DNA of 7,847 nt, taken from Methanomicrobiales archaeon. GTDB taxonomy: Archaea > Halobacteriota > Methanomicrobia > Methanomicrobiales > Methanospirillaceae. Positions within the stretch are counted from its first letter, which is position 1. The number at the start of each line of letters is the position of its first letter. The notes below the pieces were generated by a model, which did no database searches, was not told the DNA's origin, and saw only the letters and a list, made by a program, of their open reading frames with translations. Of the stretch, positions 5,003 to 7,847 are shown piece by piece. Where the stretch lies: the NCBI GenBank assembly GCA_017883495.1, contig JADGNL010000226.1, positions 1-7,847 on the forward strand. Direction: 5' to 3'. The position numbers were made by a program, and so were the translations under genes.

Positions 5003-5016
5003 GTCCCGTACGGGAC
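5003..5016 (-). promoter_or_regulatory. 14-nt perfect palindrome in the L11 leader
   Basis: GTCCCGTACGGGAC equals its own reverse complement. It sits about 5 nt upstream of the L11 Shine-Dalgarno site and some 35-45 nt after the TATA box, so it would be in the transcribed leader. It could be a repressor site or an RNA hairpin that modulates L11 translation. Confidence 0.4.
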
Positions 5017-5048
5017 CGGCCTGGGTTGAGTACGGTGGTCGACGAGAG

Positions 5049-5058
5049 CATAAAAAGG
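5049..5058 (-). promoter_or_regulatory. TATA box of the ribosomal protein operon
   Basis: On the minus strand ACCTTTTTATGC lies about 65 nt before the L11 start codon, in the only AT-rich stretch of the spacer. It predicts a start of transcription near 5025-5030 and a leader of about 40 nt. Confidence 0.6.
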
Positions 5059-5090
5059 TATCAATACAGCCGCGTCATCGGAGTGAGGGA

Positions 5091-5105
5091 AGCGCGGAAC
5101 GCGCT
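5091..5105 (-). terminator. Small hairpin after the adenosine-deaminase-like gene
   Basis: AGCGCG-GAA-CGCGCT forms a 6-bp stem with a 3-nt loop 35 nt after the stop of the upstream gene and before the L11 promoter. It is not followed by a T tract, so a terminator role is tentative. Confidence 0.3.
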
Positions 5106-5139
5106 GCACGGCCCCGGAGAACTGCCGAACGCGCCGTCT

Positions 5140-6720
5140 TTATCCGAGGGGGCGAACAAAGAAGGCGACGAGGGCTCCGAAGGGATCGGCGACGGCCGGG
5201 CTGCCGAAAGCGTGGTTCCGGGCAGCGATGCCGGCCTCGAACTGTTCGAGCTCGCCTTCGAGCCTCCACTGGGCGGCGGCCCTGGGGTTCGCAGCGAGAA
5301 AGGCCCGGGCCGTCGCGGAGCCGACGGCGGTTCCCGGCGTCTCTTCCTGGAGGGCCGGATTGATCCGCGCGTAGTCGCGGTCGAGATAGAGGCTCTCGCC
5401 GTCGAGGAAGCTGAACTCGAGGCTGTTCTGCGCGACGGTCCTGATGGCGGCGTAGTCGAACTCCGGGTACTCCGAAGCGAGCAGCGCGTACTCCTGCGAG
5501 AGATCCGTCCGCTCGATCCCGGGGTCGTCGGTCGAGAGCACGATCGGGACGTGGGCCGCGAGGTAGACGGACACGGGGTGTCCGTGGCCCGTGACGCCGA
5601 GCGTCTGCGCGTTGCTGGTCAGCATGACCTCGACCGGAACCCCCTCGTCCCGCATGAGCGCCATCGTGCCGTACGGGTCGTCCTCGTAGAGGATGTCGGT
5701 CCCGTGCCCGATCCGGGAGGCATGGCCGTCGACGACGGCGCTCCGGACGTGGTTCCGGAGGTCGGGGTACGGCACGAGGCCGGGAGCGTACTCGCCCGCG
5801 TGGAGGGCGATCGGGACATCGGGGTACAGCCCGTGGAGGTACGAGAGCATCGCCATGTGCAGGGGGTAGTTCGCCCGCGAGGCGTAGTCCCCCTCGGGGG
5901 AGACGAGGTTCACACCGACAACGTACGGCGACCGCCGGGCGACCTCGAAGCCGGCGGCGAGCTGGGCGAAGGTGTCGGCGGGGGCCACGTTCCGGTTCGC
6001 CTCGTACACCAGGCGGACCGAGAGGTTGCCGTCGTCGATGCCGCCTGCCGCAGCCACGATCTCCTCGACATCCGCGACGATGGCGTCCGTGGTCCGGTTG
6101 AGACCGGCCGCCAACAGGGCCCGGTGAAGTCCGGGAAGATCGGTCGCGCTCGCGTTCAGCCCGGCGGAGAGGGCCGAGACCTGGCCCTGGTACTTCTTGT
6201 CCTTCCACTGGAGCTCGATGTAGTCGCACCCGGTGCCGGCCGTCCCGTTCCGAACGGCTCGGATCAGCTCCGGTGTGTACGGAGTGACCGCGCCGATCCT
6301 GCCGAAGATCGCGAAGAAGCGGTCGATCCCGGGACCGTCCGCGGGCTCGTACCCGGCCATCGACCACGCCCGGACGAGAGAGGTGTACAGCGTCTGGTTC
6401 GCCTGGGCCTCGGAGATCGGGACCTGGGCCGGGGTGGAGCGATTCGCAGACGCGACCCCGGTGAGCGGGTCGACCCAGACACCGTGCCCTGCCCCGATCG
6501 CGATCAGGTCCTCGGCCGTGACCGTGCCCGAGAGATGGGTGTGCAGGTCGCCCCCCTTCGGCATCGCGTGAAAGAAGGCATAGAGCTGGCCCGGGTCGTC
6601 ACGGACCTGGTCGAGGTACGTAGCGGTCAGCGAGAGATTGCGCGGGTCGGCGGCCGTGGCGGCGCCGGCGAGGCTGCTCCAGAGGAGCAGCACCAGGATC
6701 AGGAGCATCAGACGGGGCAT
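5140..6720 (-). CDS. Secreted adenosine deaminase family hydrolase (ADGF/ADA2-like)
   Basis: A 526-residue metal-dependent amidohydrolase. Residues 1-23 are a signal peptide (hydrophobic LMLLILVLLLW, then a small-residue AGAATA site), so the enzyme is exported. MPKGGDLHTHLSG (53-65) supplies the metal ligands H60 and H62. HAGE (307-310) holds a metal-ligand histidine and the catalytic glutamate, RIGHG (336-340) the catalytic histidine, and STDDP (396-400) the last ligand. All signature residues of adenosine/AMP deaminases are intact. The MPKGG form and the export signal point to the secreted ADGF/ADA2 group. The likely reaction is deamination of extracellular adenosine or a related nucleoside; the substrate is not proven. 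Seven N-x-S/T sequons (N28, N93, N108, N158, N189, N208, N232) fit an N-glycosylated surface protein. The start is chosen to give a complete signal peptide. No clear Shine-Dalgarno site exists, and a strong hairpin precedes the ATG. Confidence 0.85.
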   Translation of the reverse strand: MPRLMLLILVLLLWSSLAGAATAADPRNLSLTATYLDQVRDDPGQLYAFFHAMPKGGDLHTHLSGTVTAEDLIAIGAGHGVWVDPLTGVASANRSTPAQVPISEAQANQTLYTSLVRAWSMAGYEPADGPGIDRFFAIFGRIGAVTPYTPELIRAVRNGTAGTGCDYIELQWKDKKYQGQVSALSAGLNASATDLPGLHRALLAAGLNRTTDAIVADVEEIVAAAGGIDDGNLSVRLVYEANRNVAPADTFAQLAAGFEVARRSPYVVGVNLVSPEGDYASRANYPLHMAMLSYLHGLYPDVPIALHAGEYAPGLVPYPDLRNHVRSAVVDGHASRIGHGTDILYEDDPYGTMALMRDEGVPVEVMLTSNAQTLGVTGHGHPVSVYLAAHVPIVLSTDDPGIERTDLSQEYALLASEYPEFDYAAIRTVAQNSLEFSFLDGESLYLDRDYARINPALQEETPGTAVGSATARAFLAANPRAAAQWRLEGELEQFEAGIAARNHAFGSPAVADPFGALVAFFVRPLG

Positions 6721-6724
6721 GGCG

Positions 6725-6747
6725 GGTCCCGGCCCCCGGCCGGGACC
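6725..6747 (-). promoter_or_regulatory. Very stable hairpin directly before the hydrolase start codon
   Basis: GGTCCCGGCC-GGG-GGCCGGGACC (minus strand) is a perfect 10-bp GC-rich stem with a 3-nt loop, ending 4 nt before the ATG at 6720. It may terminate the upstream DUF116 transcript or repress translation of the hydrolase. The 61-nt spacer has no obvious TATA box. Confidence 0.5.
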
Positions 6748-6781
6748 GGGAGCATGACAATGAGGTTGCCGCCGTCGCATT

Positions 6782-7375
6782 TCAACGGATCGGAGCCGGT
6801 CGGCCAGCCTCGGGCGGCTCCTCGATGGCGAGGACGCGCCTGAGCTCGGCCTCGTCGATCTCGGTGGAGATGCCCTCGTCGTGCCAGTGCTTCCGGCAGC
6901 CGCAGTGGTCGAGCAGGACGCACTGCGGCGGCAGCCCGAGCCGGAGGGCCTTCCAGCCGCCGGCGAGGAGGTTCGGCACGCAGGTGACGCCGACGATCCC
7001 CGCGCCGTCGCCGAGGAGCTGCCGGCCGGCCTCGCCCGCAAAGACCGACGACTCGTGCGGCACGAGGAAGACGTCGAACCCCTGCTCGGCACCGAGCCGG
7101 GTCAGCTGCCGGACGCGGCAGCGCGGCTCGCACCCGCGGCACTCGCAGGCGAGCGGGCCGGAGACGGCGCGGCAGCGCGGGCGCGGGTGGTACCGGAGGC
7201 AGGCAGGCACGATCACGGCCTTTCGCGGCGTCTGGAGGAACGCGGCGCGCTGGGCCCGGTTCATCAGCTCGGCGCCGACCATGTTCAGGTGGTACTCGAC
7301 GCGCGGCCGGGCCGCGAAGACCACGTCCTCGCGCCAGGAGTACGACGGGTGCTCCTCGGCGAGGAACCGCTCCAC
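6782..7375 (-). CDS. DUF116 family protein
   Basis: A 197-residue protein with the DUF116 cysteine pattern. IVPACLR (55-61) is followed by C68, C77, C79, C82 and C86. VGVTCVPNLLAGGWK lies at 128-142, then PPQCVLLDHCGCRKHW at 149-164 with C152, C158 and C160. The ten cysteines suggest a metal or iron-sulfur centre, but the biochemical role of the family is unknown to me. The GTG at 7375 is the only conventional start codon I see that keeps the N-terminal part. It has no convincing ribosome-binding site. The 16 codons upstream of it also look coding (WFEEASIAALGAYTAG) and lead back to a TAG that ends the neighbouring ORF in the same frame. This is therefore probably the 3' part of a larger gene cut by one stop codon. 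Confidence 0.7.
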   Translation of the reverse strand: MERFLAEEHPSYSWREDVVFAARPRVEYHLNMVGAELMNRAQRAAFLQTPRKAVIVPACLRYHPRPRCRAVSGPLACECRGCEPRCRVRQLTRLGAEQGFDVFLVPHESSVFAGEAGRQLLGDGAGIVGVTCVPNLLAGGWKALRLGLPPQCVLLDHCGCRKHWHDEGISTEIDEAELRRVLAIEEPPEAGRPAPIR

Positions 7376-7423
7376 GCCCGCCGTGTACGCGCCGAGCGCG
7401 GCGATGCTCGCCTCCTCGAACCA

Positions 7424-7426
7424 CTA
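7424..7426 (-). other. In-frame TAG separating two ORFs in one reading frame
   Basis: The frame is open from the window edge (7847) to 7427, reads TAG at 7424-7426, then stays open to the TGA at 6782. Codon style does not change across the TAG: ...AIAFA, stop, WFEEASIAAL... A single base change (for example CAG or GAG to TAG) would explain it. Confidence 0.7.
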
Positions 7427-7847
7427 GGCGAAGGCGATGGCGGCGGCGAGCACGGCCACGGCCTCGTCCCCGGGCAGGGAACAGAGATAGTCCCGCCAGG
7501 CCGAGAGCCGCTCGACCTCCTCGCGATAGTCGCCGGCCGCTTCGAGCCAGCCCAGCAGCCGGCCGAGGTGGTCGAGGGTCGGGCGCGGATGCCAGTCGCG
7601 GTCCTTCGGTACGAGGTAGATGGTCGAGAGGATGCCGCGCAGCCGGTCGGCGGCGGGCTTCAGGAACGGGCTCGCGCGACGGATCTCAGCGAGAGAGGAG
7701 AGGACGCAGCGCGGCGTGCAGGCGAGGTCGTGCGCGTCGTCGCCATACGCCCGCCAGTGGACCCCGAGCATCAGGAGTTCGAGCAGGTACTCCTCCTCCG
7801 CACGCACCGACTCGTTCCCGCTCTCTGCGATGGAGCCGGCGAACTCC
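7424..7847 (-). CDS. Partial ORF, probable N-terminal part of the DUF116 gene
   Basis: 140 codons without a start inside the window. The reading frame is open through the edge and looks coding well beyond the GTG at 7807 (EFAGSIAESGNES precedes VRAEEEYLLELL), so the true start lies outside. The product is soluble and mostly helical, with EEEYLLELLMLGVHWRAYG near the start, LKPAADRLRGIL in the middle and a hydrophobic Ala-rich end, AVAVLAAAIAFA. I do not recognise a named domain. It ends in TAG, and the DUF116 frame continues directly after it without a shift, so together the two pieces would make a protein of more than 350 residues. It may also be an independent gene, but the shared frame and the lack of a good start downstream argue against that. 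Confidence 0.6.
   Translation of the reverse strand, partial: EFAGSIAESGNESVRAEEEYLLELLMLGVHWRAYGDDAHDLACTPRCVLSSLAEIRRASPFLKPAADRLRGILSTIYLVPKDRDWHPRPTLDHLGRLLGWLEAAGDYREEVERLSAWRDYLCSLPGDEAVAVLAAAIAFA

Noticed and set aside
5075..6367. A 430-codon minus strand ORF overlapping the hydrolase
   Set aside because: Arg/Gly/Pro-rich shadow frame; the overlapping frame contains all adenosine deaminase motifs.
1723..6843. A 1706-codon + strand ORF across the ribosomal operon
   Set aside because: It is antisense to L12, L10, L1, L11 and the hydrolase and overlaps the 1769 gene in another frame. Its Arg/Asp/Gly/Val-rich repetitive composition is typical of a GC-rich shadow frame.
6721..7092. N-terminal extension of the hydrolase upstream of 6720
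   Set aside because: It would overlap the DUF116 gene and bury the signal peptide. The extension is Arg/Ser-rich shadow sequence.
1..7847. CRISPR array, tRNA or rRNA genes
   Set aside because: No regularly spaced short repeats, and no tRNA or rRNA signature was recognised on either strand.

Overview
The window reads as a GC-rich archaeal chromosome, most likely a methanogenic euryarchaeon of the Methanomicrobiales type. The evidence is the archaeal ribosomal stalk operon (P0-type L10 and P1-type L12 ending in a GLGALFG tail), archaeal TATA boxes, GGTGA/GGAGG-type Shine-Dalgarno sites, oligo-T terminators, and a DUF116 protein. The lineage call is an inference from protein style and base composition, not from a search.

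Left part (1-2272, + strand): three unrelated transcription units, each preceded by a copy of the same non-coding upstream module. They are a small two-helix membrane protein (137-463), an MNT/HEPN toxin-antitoxin pair (mntA 778-1074, hepT 1071-1409) and an abundant-looking protein of unknown function with a strong TATA box and operator-like palindrome (1769-2272). The modules (R1, cut by the window edge; R2; R3) share a 127-nt core at about 91% identity in R2 and R3. In all three copies a TATA-like site lies at nearly the same distance (54-55 nt) from a conserved ccacggcc sequence. This accessory block looks built by repeated duplication of one promoter-bearing segment.

Middle (2273-2631): a convergent spacer without genes, holding several hairpins and terminators of the two facing units.

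Right-centre (2632-4986, - strand): a compact L11-L1-L10-L12 operon that builds the ribosomal GTPase stalk and the L1 stalk. The L11-L1 spacer folds into a hairpin with a 2-by-6 asymmetric purine-rich internal loop that overlaps the L1 Shine-Dalgarno site, a good candidate for L1 autoregulation. The L10/P0 protein lacks the usual acidic C-terminal tail.

Right (5140-7847, - strand): a secreted adenosine-deaminase-family hydrolase with a signal peptide and seven N-glycosylation sequons. Upstream of it is a DUF116 protein whose reading frame continues, across a single in-frame TAG, into an ORF that runs off the window edge. This is probably one gene with an internal stop codon.

I found no CRISPR array, tRNA, rRNA or transposase. 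The points most worth checking are the promoter-bearing repeat, the L1 leader element and the in-frame TAG.
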